Of a stretch of 64,000 bases of DNA, positions 50,703 to 63,400 are shown one piece after another (the stretch's first letter is position 1; every line of letters starts with the position of its first letter). Origin of the DNA: Mangrovicoccus sp. HB161399 (GTDB lineage: Bacteria; Pseudomonadota; Alphaproteobacteria; Rhodobacterales; Rhodobacteraceae); contig NZ_JAATVU010000015.1 in assembly GCF_013184745.1 (NCBI RefSeq), positions 1 through 64,000 of the forward strand, written 5' to 3'. The position numbers and the translations under genes were made by a program. A model generated the notes under the pieces. That model did not search any database and had not been told where the DNA came from. It was given only the letters and a program-made list of their open reading frames with translations.

Positions 50703-50735
50703 CTCGGTCTTCCCGTCCAGTTCCCGGTTCCGGCC

Positions 50736-51656
50736 TCAGCGCGATGCGTGGAAGGCCCGGCCCAGCGATCCCGGCGCGCCGGCTGCCGCGCCGGCGGCGG
50801 ACATGACGACGAGAACGAGGATCGTGACCAGATAGGGCGACATCGACAGAAGCTCCACCGGCACGTTGACGCCCGCCGCCTGCATGTTCAACTGCAGAAC
50901 CGTGATGCCGCCGAAGAGATAGGCGCCGATCAGCAGGGGGAAGGGCCGCCAGGCGGCGAAGACCACCAGCGCCAGCGCGATCCAGCCCGCGCCCGCGGTC
51001 ATGCCCTCGGTCCATTGCGGCACGCGCACGAGGCTCAGATAGGCGCCGCCGAGCCCGGCCATCGCCCCGCCGAAGAGGATGGCGAAGATGCGGATACGGG
51101 TGACCTTGTAGCCGAGCGCATGCGCCGCGGCGTGGTTCTCGCCCACCGCGCGCAGGATCAGCCCAGGGCGCGAATAGCGCAGGAAGGCCCAGACCGCGGC
51201 GAGGGCGACGAGGCTGAAATAGACCATGCCGTCATGCTCGAACAGCATCGGGCCGAGCACGGGGATGTCCGACAGCACCGGGATGTGCAGCTCGGGCGTG
51301 ACCGGGGGCTTCAGCCCGACGAAGCTCTGGCCGAGCAGCGCCGAGAGCCCGAGGCTGAAGAGCGTCAGCGCAAGGCCGGTCGCCACCTGGTTCGACATCA
51401 ATCCTTGCGTCAGCACGCCGAAGACCAGCGCCAGCACCGCGCCGCCTGCCGCGCCGCCGAGGAATCCCAGCGTCGGCGATCCGGTGGCGACGGCGGCCAT
51501 GAAGCCGGTGATCGCGCCGGTGATCATCATGCCCTCGACGCCCAGGTTCAGCACGCCGGATTTCTCCACGACCAGCTCGCCCAGGCCTGCCAGCAGGATC
51601 GGGGTGGAGGCGGCCATCAGCAGCGGGATCAGGTTGATCAGGGAAATGTCCATCAC
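50736..51656 (-). CDS. ABC transporter permease (BMP-type, second subunit)
   Basis: 306 residues of about nine helices, from MDISLINLIPLLMAASTPIL. The conserved LVVEKSGVLNLGVEGMMITG block near residue 28 and GGAMAGLGGAYLSLVRVPQW mark the nucleoside or branched-chain type permease (YufQ/NupQ-like). It overlaps the preceding permease gene (ATGA). Confidence 0.93.
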   Translation of the reverse strand: MMDISLINLIPLLMAASTPILLAGLGELVVEKSGVLNLGVEGMMITGAITGFMAAVATGSPTLGFLGGAAGGAVLALVFGVLTQGLMSNQVATGLALTLFSLGLSALLGQSFVGLKPPVTPELHIPVLSDIPVLGPMLFEHDGMVYFSLVALAAVWAFLRYSRPGLILRAVGENHAAAHALGYKVTRIRIFAILFGGAMAGLGGAYLSLVRVPQWTEGMTAGAGWIALALVVFAAWRPFPLLIGAYLFGGITVLQLNMQAAGVNVPVELLSMSPYLVTILVLVVMSAAGAAAGAPGSLGRAFHASR

Positions 51657-52738
51657 GCGGCCCTCCCGGTGGCGATGCGCAGCCGGTAGTGGCTGAAGAC
51701 GTCGAAGGCGAGGAGGAAGAACAGCAGCATCCCCTGGAAGGCCTGGATCGCGGCGGCAGGCAGGCTCAGCATCAGCTGCGCCAGCTCGCCCCCGATGTAG
51801 GTGAGCGCCATCAGGAGCCCGGCCAGCAGGATGCCCACCGGATGCAGCCGCCCGAGGAAGGCGACGATGATCGCGGTGAAGCCGTAGCCCGCGCCGAAAT
51901 CGATCGAGATCTTGCCCGCGGGACCGGCCACCTCGAAGAGCCCGGCCATGCCCGCCAGCGTGCCCGAGACGCCCATGCAGAACAGGATCAGCCTTGCAGG
52001 GTTCACGCCCGCCAGCTTCGCCGCCCGCGGCGCCTCGCCCGCCAGCTTGATGTGGAAGCCGAGCACGTGGCGCTGCAGCAGCACATAGGCGGCGATCACC
52101 GCGATCAGCGCGGCGACCACGCCCCAGTGGATGCCTGAATTGGCAATGATCTCGGCGTTGTGCGCCGAAGGGTAGCCCTGCAGGTTGCGCGAGCCGGGGA
52201 AGCCGCCGCCCTCGGGGTTCCTCAGGAAGCCCACCGCCGCCGCCGACAGGATCTGCTCGGCCACGTAGACGAGCAGCAGCGAGACGAGGATCTCGTTGGT
52301 GTTGAACATCGTCCTGAGCAGGCCGGGGATCATTGCCCAGGCCCAGCCGCCGAGCGCGCCGGCGATGACCATCAGCGGCAGCAGGATCGGCAGCTCCATC
52401 GGGTAGAGCGCCAGCGCCAGCCCGGCGCCCGCCAGCGCCCCCATGATGTACTGGCCCTCGGCGCCGATGTTCCAGATGCCCGCCCGGAACCCGAGCGACA
52501 GGCCGATGGCGATGAGGATCAGCGGCCCGGCCTTGATCAGGAGCTGCGGCCGCGAATAGCTGCCGAATTGCGGCGAGAAGATCGGGTCCCAGAAGATCGT
52601 CTTGATGGCGAGAAACGGGTCCTTGCCGAGAAGCGCGAACATGATGGCGCCCGCGATCATCGTCGCCAGGACGGCCAGCAGCGGCGCTAGATAGGTCCAG
52701 GATTTCGAGGGCGCCGGGCGCCGTTCCAGCCGGATCAT
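51653..52738 (-). CDS. ABC transporter permease (BMP-type, first subunit)
   Basis: 361 residues. An N-terminal helix precedes the permease core with LSLGFRAGIWNIGAEGQYIM, GLLRTMFNTNEILVSLLLVY, GVNPARLILFCMGVSGTLAG and GFTAIIVAFLGRLHPVGILL. It is a YufP/NupP-like partner of the second permease. The start at 52738 shares ATGA with the ATPase stop. The longer upstream frame is only a shadow of the ATPase. Confidence 0.93.
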   Translation of the reverse strand: MIRLERRPAPSKSWTYLAPLLAVLATMIAGAIMFALLGKDPFLAIKTIFWDPIFSPQFGSYSRPQLLIKAGPLILIAIGLSLGFRAGIWNIGAEGQYIMGALAGAGLALALYPMELPILLPLMVIAGALGGWAWAMIPGLLRTMFNTNEILVSLLLVYVAEQILSAAAVGFLRNPEGGGFPGSRNLQGYPSAHNAEIIANSGIHWGVVAALIAVIAAYVLLQRHVLGFHIKLAGEAPRAAKLAGVNPARLILFCMGVSGTLAGMAGLFEVAGPAGKISIDFGAGYGFTAIIVAFLGRLHPVGILLAGLLMALTYIGGELAQLMLSLPAAAIQAFQGMLLFFLLAFDVFSHYRLRIATGRAA

Positions 52739-54258
52739 GCCGCGGCCTCCTCTTCGGGGTCCCGGCCGCCCAGCATGAGCCCGAGGTCGTTCATCGTCAG
52801 CCCCTGCGCGGGGCGGGGCCGCACCATTCGCCCGTCGCAGATCGCGGTGATCCGGTCGGAGATCTCCATCAGCTCGTCCAGATCCTGGCTGATGACGATC
52901 AGCGCGGCGCCGCCTTCGGCAAGCTTGATCAGCGCCTTGCGGATATGCGCGGCGGCAGCGGCATCGACGCCCCAGGTCGGCTGGTTGACGATCAGCAGCC
53001 CCGGATTCTGCAGCACCTCGCGGCCGACGACGAATTTCTGCAGGTTGCCGCCGGACAGCGCGCCCGCGGCCGTGCCCGGCCCCGGCGTGCGCACGTCGAA
53101 GGCCTTGATGACATGCTCGGCATATTCGCGCACCCGCCGCCAGTCGATCCAGCCGCCGGGCGCCAGGCGCATCCTCAGCGCGGCGGTCATCAGCGCGTTG
53201 TCGGTCAGGCTCATGTCCGGCGCGGCGGCATGCCCCAGCCGCTCTTCGGGAGCGGAGAGGATGCCGAGGACCCGCCTCTCGTGCGGGCCGAGCCGGCCGA
53301 CTGCCTGCCCCTCGAAGGTGACGCTGTCCGGCGCGGTGCGGGTCTCGCCCGAGAGCACGGCGAAAAGCTCGTCCTGGCCGTTCCCGGCGACGCCGCCGAT
53401 GCCGAGGATCTCGCCCTTGGCGACCGAGAATCCGATCTCCTTCAGCGCGGTGCCGAACTGGCTGGCGGCCGGCAGCGACAGGCCGTTGACCGAGAAGATC
53501 TCGGCCCCAGGCGCGCCCGGATGCTTCACCGGCGTGTCGAGCTTGGCGGCGACCATCATTTCGGCCATGTCGCGGGCCGAGGTGTCGCGCGGCACGCAAT
53601 CGCCGACGACCTGGCCGTGGCGCAGGATCGTCGCGGTGTCGCAGAGCGCGCGGATCTCGTCGAGCTTGTGCGAGATGTAGAGGATCGCGGTGCCTTCGGC
53701 GCTGAGCTGGCGCAGCGTGCGGAACAGGATCTCCACCTCCTGCGGGGTCAGCACCGAGGTCGGCTCGTCCATGATCAGGAGCCGCGGGTTCTGCAGAAGG
53801 CAGCGGACGATCTCCACCCGCTGGCGCTCGCCCGCCGAAAGGTCGCCCACCCGCCGGTTCGGCGAGAGCGGCAGGCCGTAGGCCTCCGACACCTCCCGGA
53901 TCTGGCGGGCCAGCACGCGGCGCTTCGGCGGCGTCTCCATCCCGAGCGCGATGTTCTCGGCCACGGTCAGCGCGTCGAAGAGCGAAAAATGCTGGAACAC
54001 CATCGCCACGCCTGCCTGCCGCGCCGCGGAAGGCTCGGGCGGCGCGTAGGGCTGGCCGTCGAGCACCATCGTGCCCTTGTCCGGCGTCACCAGCCCGTAG
54101 ATGGTCTTCACCAGCGTCGATTTCCCGGCGCCGTTCTCGCCCAGGAGCGCATGCACCTCGCCCTTCCTGATGCGGAAGGACACATTGGAATTGGCCACCA
54201 CACCGGGATAGGCCTTGGTCACCCCGTCGATGACCAGCAGGTCGTCAGTCGAATTCAC
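52735..54258 (-). CDS. ABC transporter dual ATPase (BMP-type nucleoside uptake)
   Basis: 507 residues with two nucleotide-binding domains. The first is canonical: HALLGENGAGKSTLVKTIYG, signature VGDLSAGERQRVEIV, Walker B LLIMDEPTSVLT. The second has a weak P-loop (GVAGNGQDELFAVLSG), signature ALSGGNLQKFVVGREVL and Walker B LLIVNQPTWGVDAAA, with Asn-Gln in place of Asp-Glu, as is usual in this family. It therefore probably has one active hydrolysis site. It is coupled to xdhC by an ATGA overlap. Confidence 0.94.
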   Translation of the reverse strand: MNSTDDLLVIDGVTKAYPGVVANSNVSFRIRKGEVHALLGENGAGKSTLVKTIYGLVTPDKGTMVLDGQPYAPPEPSAARQAGVAMVFQHFSLFDALTVAENIALGMETPPKRRVLARQIREVSEAYGLPLSPNRRVGDLSAGERQRVEIVRCLLQNPRLLIMDEPTSVLTPQEVEILFRTLRQLSAEGTAILYISHKLDEIRALCDTATILRHGQVVGDCVPRDTSARDMAEMMVAAKLDTPVKHPGAPGAEIFSVNGLSLPAASQFGTALKEIGFSVAKGEILGIGGVAGNGQDELFAVLSGETRTAPDSVTFEGQAVGRLGPHERRVLGILSAPEERLGHAAAPDMSLTDNALMTAALRMRLAPGGWIDWRRVREYAEHVIKAFDVRTPGPGTAAGALSGGNLQKFVVGREVLQNPGLLIVNQPTWGVDAAAAAHIRKALIKLAEGGAALIVISQDLDELMEISDRITAICDGRMVRPRPAQGLTMNDLGLMLGGRDPEEEAAA

Positions 54259-55192
54259 CCCGTGCGGTCCTGTCTTGCTGTGTCTTCACGAACCTGTGCG
54301 CTCAGTAGCGCGGCGGCGACGCCCACGGCAATCGCCTGCGGGTGTTTCCCGAGGGCGGGATTGCCGATCGGGCAGGCAATCCGCGCGATTTCCGCCCGCG
54401 AATGGCCCAGATGCCCAAGACGCGAGCGGAACCGTGCCCATTTCGTGGACGATCCGATCAGTCCGATCCGGGCCTGTCCCCGGGCCAGCGCGGCATGGCA
54501 CAGCGCCAGGTCCAGCTCGTGCGAATAGGTGAGGATCAGGATCTCCGCCTCCTGCGGCGCCAGCGCCAGCGCGCGCACAGGGTCGGGGGCGGGCAGGGCG
54601 GTGACGTCCGCGGGGATGGCGTCCGGGAACCGCTCCGGCCCGGTATCGACCCATGTGACCGCAAAATCCGGCAGCGGCCGGAGAATGCCGACCAGCGCCC
54701 GGCCGACATGGCCCGCGCCGAAGATCCAGAGCGGCCGCCGGGCCGCGGCCTGCGGCTCGATCAGCCAGCCGTCGGCCAGCCGCGCCTGCGGCGGGATTCC
54801 CTGGCCGCGCGCGGCCTTCAGCGCGTGGCGCAAGCCGAGCGGCATCTCCCTGCTGCCTTCGACCCGGCGGACGAAAGGTCCGTCGCCGGGCAGGGACTCT
54901 GCATCGAAGATTTCGGTCACCAGCGTTACCGCGCCGCCGCAGCACTGGTTCAGCGCCGGTCCCAGCGCCTGCCGGGCCACCCGCGCGCCGCCCGCTGCCA
55001 GCATCTCCCGCGCCGCCGCCACTGCGCGGTATTCCAGCGCCCCGCCGCCGATCGTGCCGGCCTGTCCGTCCGCCCAGGCCAGCATCGCGGTGCCCGGCCC
55101 CCGCGGCGCCGACCCCCTGGCCTCGGCCACGACGATGCGCGCCACGCGTCCGTGGCATTCCACGGCGCGGACCAGCTCCTCCCGGTCGAAGC

Positions 55193-55196
<4 letters not shown>
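54255..55196 (-). CDS. xdhC: Xanthine dehydrogenase accessory protein XdhC
   Basis: 313 residues. It binds and sulfurates the molybdenum cofactor and inserts it into XdhB. Motifs are AMLAWADGQAGTIGGGALEY, NQCCGGAVTLVTEIF with the conserved Cys pair, and the Rossmann LWIFGAGHVGRALVGIL. It overlaps xdhB and the ABC ATPase gene by 4 bases each. Confidence 0.95.
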
Positions 55197-57531
<2,335 letters not shown>

Positions 57532-57535
<4 letters not shown>

Positions 57536-58896
57536 GCCGAGACCTCCAGCACATTGGCGGCGGTGCCTTGATCCTCGTGGAAATAGCGGATCAGCATGTT
57601 GGCGGCGGCCTTCAGCCGGTAGTCGGCGGAGGCGCGCATGTCGGAGAGCGGCGTGAAGTCCTCGGCCATCTTCGCTGCCGCGGCGGTCACGGTTTCCAGC
57701 GTCCAGGGCCGGCCCAGCAGGGCGGCCTCGACGGCGGCGGCGCGCTTCGGAATGCCCGCCATGCCGCCGAATGCGATGCGGGCTGCCGTCACGGCGCCGT
57801 CCTCCACGGTGACCGAGAGCGCCCCCATGACGGCCGAGATGTCCTGGTCGAAGCGCTTCGACAGCTTGTAGCATTTCAGCCGGTCTGGCTGGCGCGGGAG
57901 GCTGACCGCCTCGACGAATTCGCCGGGCTTCCGGTCCTGCCTGCCGTAATCCAGGAAGAAGGATTCCAGCGGGATCGCGCGGCGGTCCGCCCCGCAGCGC
58001 AGGTGCAGCGTGGCGCCGAGCGCGATCAGCGCGGGCGGGCTGTCGCCGATCGGCGAGCCGTTGGCGATGTTGCCGCCGACCGTCGCGGCGTTCCGCACCT
58101 GCGTGGAGCCGTAGCGGCGGATCATCTCGGCCAGCCCCGGGTGATGGCCCGCGATGAAGGCGCCGAATTCGCTGACGGTCGTCATGGCGCCGATGCGGAT
58201 CGCTTCGTCGGTGACGGCGATTCCGGCGAGTTCGGGGATGCGGTTGAGGAAGGCGACCGGGCCGATCTTGCGGAACTGCTTGGTAATCCACAGGCCGACA
58301 TCGGTCGCGCCCGCAACCAGCGTGGCGTCCGGGTTGGCGAGGTACCACTCCGCCAGCGCATCCGCCGTCACCGGCATGTCCGACTCCGGCGCGCCCAGAA
58401 CGGCAAGGTCCTCGGCCATCCAGTCCGGCACAGGCTCGGACGCGGCGGCCTCGGCGGCGCGGACGATCGGCGCGTAGCCGGTGCAGCGGCAGAGATTGCC
58501 CGCCAGCTTGTCGTTGAAATCCGTCGCGCCGGCCGCGTGCGCCGCCGCCATCGAGGCGATGAAGCCCGGCGTGCAGAAGCCGCATTGCGAGCCGTGCAGA
58601 TCCACCATCGCCTGCTGCACCGGGTGGAGCTGTCCGTCCGGCCCGGCGATGCCCTCGACCGTGCGCACGGCGCGGCCATGGAGCTGCGGCAGGAAGAGGA
58701 TGCAGGCGTTCAGCGCGCGCGGTCCCCCGCCGTCGGTCACCACAACGGTGCAGGCGCCGCAATCGCCCTCGTTGCAGCCCTCCTTGGTGCCTGTCAGCCC
58801 GCGGGAGTCGCGCAGCCAGTCCAGCAATGTCGTCGTGGGGTCGATGCCGTCGAGGCGCACGATCTCTCCGTTCAGGAGAAACGAGACGTCGGCCAT
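57532..58896 (-). CDS. xdhA: Xanthine dehydrogenase small subunit (2Fe-2S and FAD)
   Basis: 454 residues. Two [2Fe-2S] clusters: plant-ferredoxin type in [16 protein letters not shown] and helical type in [12 protein letters not shown] with [12 protein letters not shown]. The FAD domain has [20 protein letters not shown] and ends with the CO-dehydrogenase flavoprotein C-terminal fold. Electrons pass from XdhB through the clusters to FAD and NAD+. It is first gene of the eight-gene operon running to 48902. The 205-base upstream gap has no gene and must carry the promoter. Confidence 0.96.
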
Positions 58897-59101
58897 GGTC
58901 GTCCTGTTGCCGCTTTCTCTGCGTGAGGACCCTGGAACGATCGGGTCCGTGCCGTCCCGGCCCGATGCGGCGGAAAGCCGGGGCGGCGAAAATGTCCGGA
59001 CCCCAGCTTCTCCGAATTCCGGCCCAATGCAAGCGGGCGGGCCGGAAGCGTTGCACTTTTCCGGGCGAATGCCTCTCTTTTCGGCAACTCGCCCCGGCGG
59101 C

Positions 59102-60244
59102 TCAGATCTCGACCCGGCCCATCGGCAGGATCAGCCTGTGGCGCAGCCCGTCCTCGTGCCATTCGGTCTCCATCGTGCCGCGGAAATGGCCGCGCACGGT
59201 CATGTCGACGAGCCGCGAGCCGAAGCCGGTGGCGGTGGGCTTTTCCAGCGGCGGGCTGCCGGTCTCGGTCCAGTCGAGCACCAGCCGCTCGCCCTCGTTC
59301 GCCCAGGTGACGGCCAGCCGCCCCTCGGCCACCGAGAGCGCGCCGTATTTCGCGGCATTGGTGGCGAATTCATGCAGCACCAGTGCAAGGTTGGTCGCGC
59401 CGCCCGCACCCAGCGACAGGGTCGGGCCGGTGACGGTGACATGGTCGTCCTGGCGCATCAGGTGCGGTTCCAGCAGCGTCACCACCAGCGCCTGCAGCGA
59501 GACATCGGCGCGGCCTTCGGCCTCCTGCGTCACCACCGGGCGGATCAGGTCATGGGCGCGCGCCAGGGCGTTGATCCGGCCGCGCAGGGTCTGGGACATC
59601 TCGGCGGGGGTCTCGGCGCTGCGGGCGGTCATGCCGATCATGCCGGAGACAACCGAGAACAGGTTCTTCACCCGGTGGTTCAGCTCGCCGACCAGCAGCT
59701 GGCGCTGGGCAACTTCCTGGCGCAGGCGGATCTCGCTCTCGATGATGGCGCAGATGTCCTCCAGCACCTTCAGCTCGCGCTCGGTCCAGTTGCGCGGTTC
59801 GCTGTCGATGGCGCAGAAGGAGCCCAGCACCTGGCCGTCCGGCCCGTGGATCGGCAGGCCCAGATAGGCGACGACGCTGAGATCGGCGACCGCGCCGTTC
59901 GTCACCAGGAGCGGATGGTTGCGTGCGTCTTCCACGGCCAGCGGCCGGTCGGAGGTGACGACATACTGGCAGAAGCTGTGCGACAGCGGCGTCTCGCGCA
60001 TGCAGGCGACCGGTTCGGGCAGGCCGACCTGCGCCTTGAAGAACTGGCGGCGGTCATCGACCAGGGAAATCAGACCGACCGGCACGCCGAGCACCTCGGT
60101 CGCGATCCGGACGGCCCGGTCGAAGGCCTCCTCGGGCAGCGTGTCCAGAAGCGCGGTGCGCTCCAGCGCGGCAAGACGGTCGGGATCGGCGAGGCGTTCC
60201 TGGTGATCCGCGGGAACGACCGGCGGAAAGCGGTGTTTTGGCAC
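59102..60244 (-). CDS. GAF-domain sensor histidine kinase, HWE/HisKA_2 type
   Basis: 380 residues, soluble. A GAF domain occupies about residues 35-165 ([52 protein letters not shown]). The phosphoacceptor His190 lies in [20 protein letters not shown]. The ATPase part has [17 protein letters not shown], the N-box of HWE kinases, and [19 protein letters not shown]. No receiver domain and no adjacent response regulator gene. It may feed the alphaproteobacterial general stress response. That is inference. Confidence 0.92.
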   Translation of the reverse strand: MPKHRFPPVVPADHQERLADPDRLAALERTALLDTLPEEAFDRAVRIATEVLGVPVGLISLVDDRRQFFKAQVGLPEPVACMRETPLSHSFCQYVVTSDRPLAVEDARNHPLLVTNGAVADLSVVAYLGLPIHGPDGQVLGSFCAIDSEPRNWTERELKVLEDICAIIESEIRLRQEVAQRQLLVGELNHRVKNLFSVVSGMIGMTARSAETPAEMSQTLRGRINALARAHDLIRPVVTQEAEGRADVSLQALVVTLLEPHLMRQDDHVTVTGPTLSLGAGGATNLALVLHEFATNAAKYGALSVAEGRLAVTWANEGERLVLDWTETGSPPLEKPTATGFGSRLVDMTVRGHFRGTMETEWHEDGLRHRLILPMGRVEI

Positions 60245-60451
60245 GCGTGTCTTGCTCCGGAGGGCCGCGTCGGGCCCAAATACTTGAAACCGACAGCTCT
60301 ATAGACTGGGGCCGGCCCCGAGGGAAAGCGGTAAAAGGTCTTTGCGGGGTGCCCGGCGGGCCTCCGCCGGCCGGCGCGGCGGCTCCGCTGCGGGTCCCGG
60401 CGGCGGCCTCGGGACTTCCCCCCGCTGCCCGCAGGGCGTAGCTTCGGAGGC

Positions 60452-63400
60452 ATGAGCAGTGCCCCCCGATTCATCCATCTCCGCCTCCATACCGAATACT
60501 CGCTTCTCGAGGGCGCCATGCGCACCAAGAAGCTGCCCGACCAGATCGCCGCGATGGACATGCCCGCCGTCGCGGTGACCGACACGAACAACATGTTCGC
60601 CGCGCTGGAATTCTCGGTAACGGCGGCCAAGGCAGGGGTCCAGCCGATCATCGGCTGCCAGGTGTCGGTGCAGTACGCGCCGCCGGTGCCGGGAGAGAAG
60701 GTGCTGCCGCCCGCGCCGGTGGTGCTGCTGGCGCAGGACGAGACCGGCTACGGCAACCTGATGAAGCTGAACTCCGCGCTCTATCTCGCCCGTCCCGGCG
60801 AGGAGCCGCATGTCACGCCCGAGGAACTGGCCGCGCATTCGGACGGGCTGATCTGCCTCTCGGGCGGGCCGGACGGGCCGGTGGGGCGGCTGCTGCAGGC
60901 GGGGCACCGCCCGAAGGCAGAGGCATTCCTGAGCTTCCTGGCGCGCAGCTATCCCGACCGGCTCTATGTCGAGCTGCAGCGCCATCCCGGCGAGGATGGC
61001 CAGCCCGAGCCGGAGCGGCTGACCGAACGCGGCCATGTCGAGATGGCCTATGCGATGGGCCTGCCGCTGGTCGCGACCAACGACGTCTACTTCCCGAAAC
61101 CGGCAATGTACGAGGCGCATGACGCTCTGATCTGCATTTCCGAGGGCGCCTATGTCGACCAGTCCCAGCCGCGCCGCCGCCTGACGCCGCAGCACTACCT
61201 GAAATCGCCCGCCGAGATGGCCGCGCTCTTTGCCGACCTGCCCGAAGCGGTGGAGAATACGGTGGAGATCGCGCGCCGCTGCGCCTTCGCCGCCTATACC
61301 CGCGCGCCGATCCTGCCGAAATTCGCCGATGACGAGGTGGAGGAGCTGCGCCGCCAGGCCAGGCAGGGGCTGGAGGACCGGCTTGCCGTCATTCCGCACG
61401 CGGTCAGCGTCGAGGAGTACCAGAAGCGGCTGGATTTCGAGCTGGGCATCATCGAGGGCATGGGGTTCCCCGGCTACTTCCTGATCGTGGCGGACTTCAT
61501 CAAATGGGCCAAGGACCATGACATCCCGGTCGGGCCGGGCCGGGGCTCGGGCGCGGGCTCGCTGGTCGCCTATGCGCTGACCATCACCGACCTCGACCCG
61601 CTGCGCTACAGCTTGCTCTTCGAGCGGTTCCTCAACCCCGAGCGGGTGTCCATGCCCGACTTCGACATCGACTTCTGCATGGACCGCCGCGAAGAGGTGA
61701 TCCGCTACGTGCAGGAGAAATACGGCCGCGACAAGGTCGGCCAGATCATCACCTTCGGCGCGCTGCTGTCCAAGGCGGCGGTGCGCGATGTCGGGCGGGT
61801 GCTGCAGATGCCCTTCGGCCAGGTCGACCGGCTGTCGAAGATGATCCCGGTGGAAGGGGTGAAGCCGGTTTCCATCGAGCAGGCGCTGAAGGACGAGCCG
61901 CGGCTGGCCGAGGCGGCGAAGGCGGAGGAAGTCGTCGGACGGCTGCTGACCTACGGCCAGCAGGTGGAGGGGCTGCTCAGGAACGCCTCCACCCACGCGG
62001 CGGGCGTGGTGATCGGCGACCGGCCGCTGGATGCGCTGGTGCCGCTCTACCAGGATCCGCGCTCGGACATGCCGGCGACCCAGTTCAACATGAAATGGGT
62101 GGAGCAGGCCGGGCTGGTGAAGTTCGACTTCCTCGGCCTGAAGACCCTGACCGTGATTCAGAATGCCATCGACCTGATCGAGGGGCAGGGGCGCACGCTG
62201 CATGTCGCCGCCGACGGCACGCCGCTCTACCAGCCCGAGCCCGGCACCGAAGGCCAGATCAACGCCATTCCGCTGGACGATGCCAGGACCTACCGGCTCT
62301 ATGCCGATGCCAAGACGGTGGCGGTGTTCCAGGTGGAAAGCTCGGGCATGATGGATGCGCTGCGGCGCATGAAGCCCACCTGCATCGAGGACATCGTCGC
62401 GCTGGTGGCGCTCTACCGGCCCGGCCCGATGGAGAACATCCCGGTCTATTGCGAGGTCAAGAACGGCCTGCGCGAGATCACCTCGATCCACCCGCTGATC
62501 GACCACATCCTCGCCGAGACCCAGGGCATCATCGTCTACCAGGAACAGGTGATGCAGATCGCCCAGGAGATGGCGGGCTACTCGCTCGGCGGCGCCGACC
62601 TGCTGCGCCGGGCGATGGGCAAGAAGATCAAGGAGGCGATGGACGCCGAGCGGCCGAAATTCGAGTCCGGCGCCGCCAAGAACGGCGTCGACAAGAAGAA
62701 GGCCACCGAGGTCTTCGACCTTCTCGAGAAATTCGCCAATTACGGCTTCAACAAGTCCCACGCCGCCGCCTATGCGGTGGTTTCCTACCAGACCGCCTGG
62801 CTGAAGGCGAACCACCCGGTGGAGTTCATGGCCGGCGTGATGAACTGCGATATCCACCTGACCGACAAGCTGTCGGTCTATGCCGAGGAGGCGCGGCGGC
62901 GGCTGGAGATCGAGATCGTCCCGCCCTGCGTCAACCGCTCGGCCGAGACCTTCGCGGTGGAAGACGGCAGGATCATCTACGGTCTCGGCGCGCTGAAGAA
63001 TGTCGGCCTCGAGGCGATGCGGCTGATCACCAGGGCCCGCGGCGACCGTCCCTTCGCCACGCTGTTCGACTTCGCCCGCCGCGTGGACATGAAGCATATC
63101 GGCAAGCGGCCGCTGGAAATGCTGGCCCGCGCTGGCGCCTTCGACCAGCTCGACCGCAACCGCCACCGGGTCTTCGCCGCGCTCGACGCGCTGGTCGCCT
63201 ATTCCGCCGCCATCCACGAGCAGCGCGCCTCCAGCCAGGTGTCGCTCTTCGGCGAGGCGGGCGACGACCTGCCCGAGCCGCGCTTGCGCGACCTGTCGGA
63301 CTGGCTGCCGACCGAGCGGCTGGGCGAGGAGCACAAGGCGATCGGCTTCTACCTCTCGGGCCATCCGCTCGACGACTACATGGCGCCGCTGAAGCGCCAG

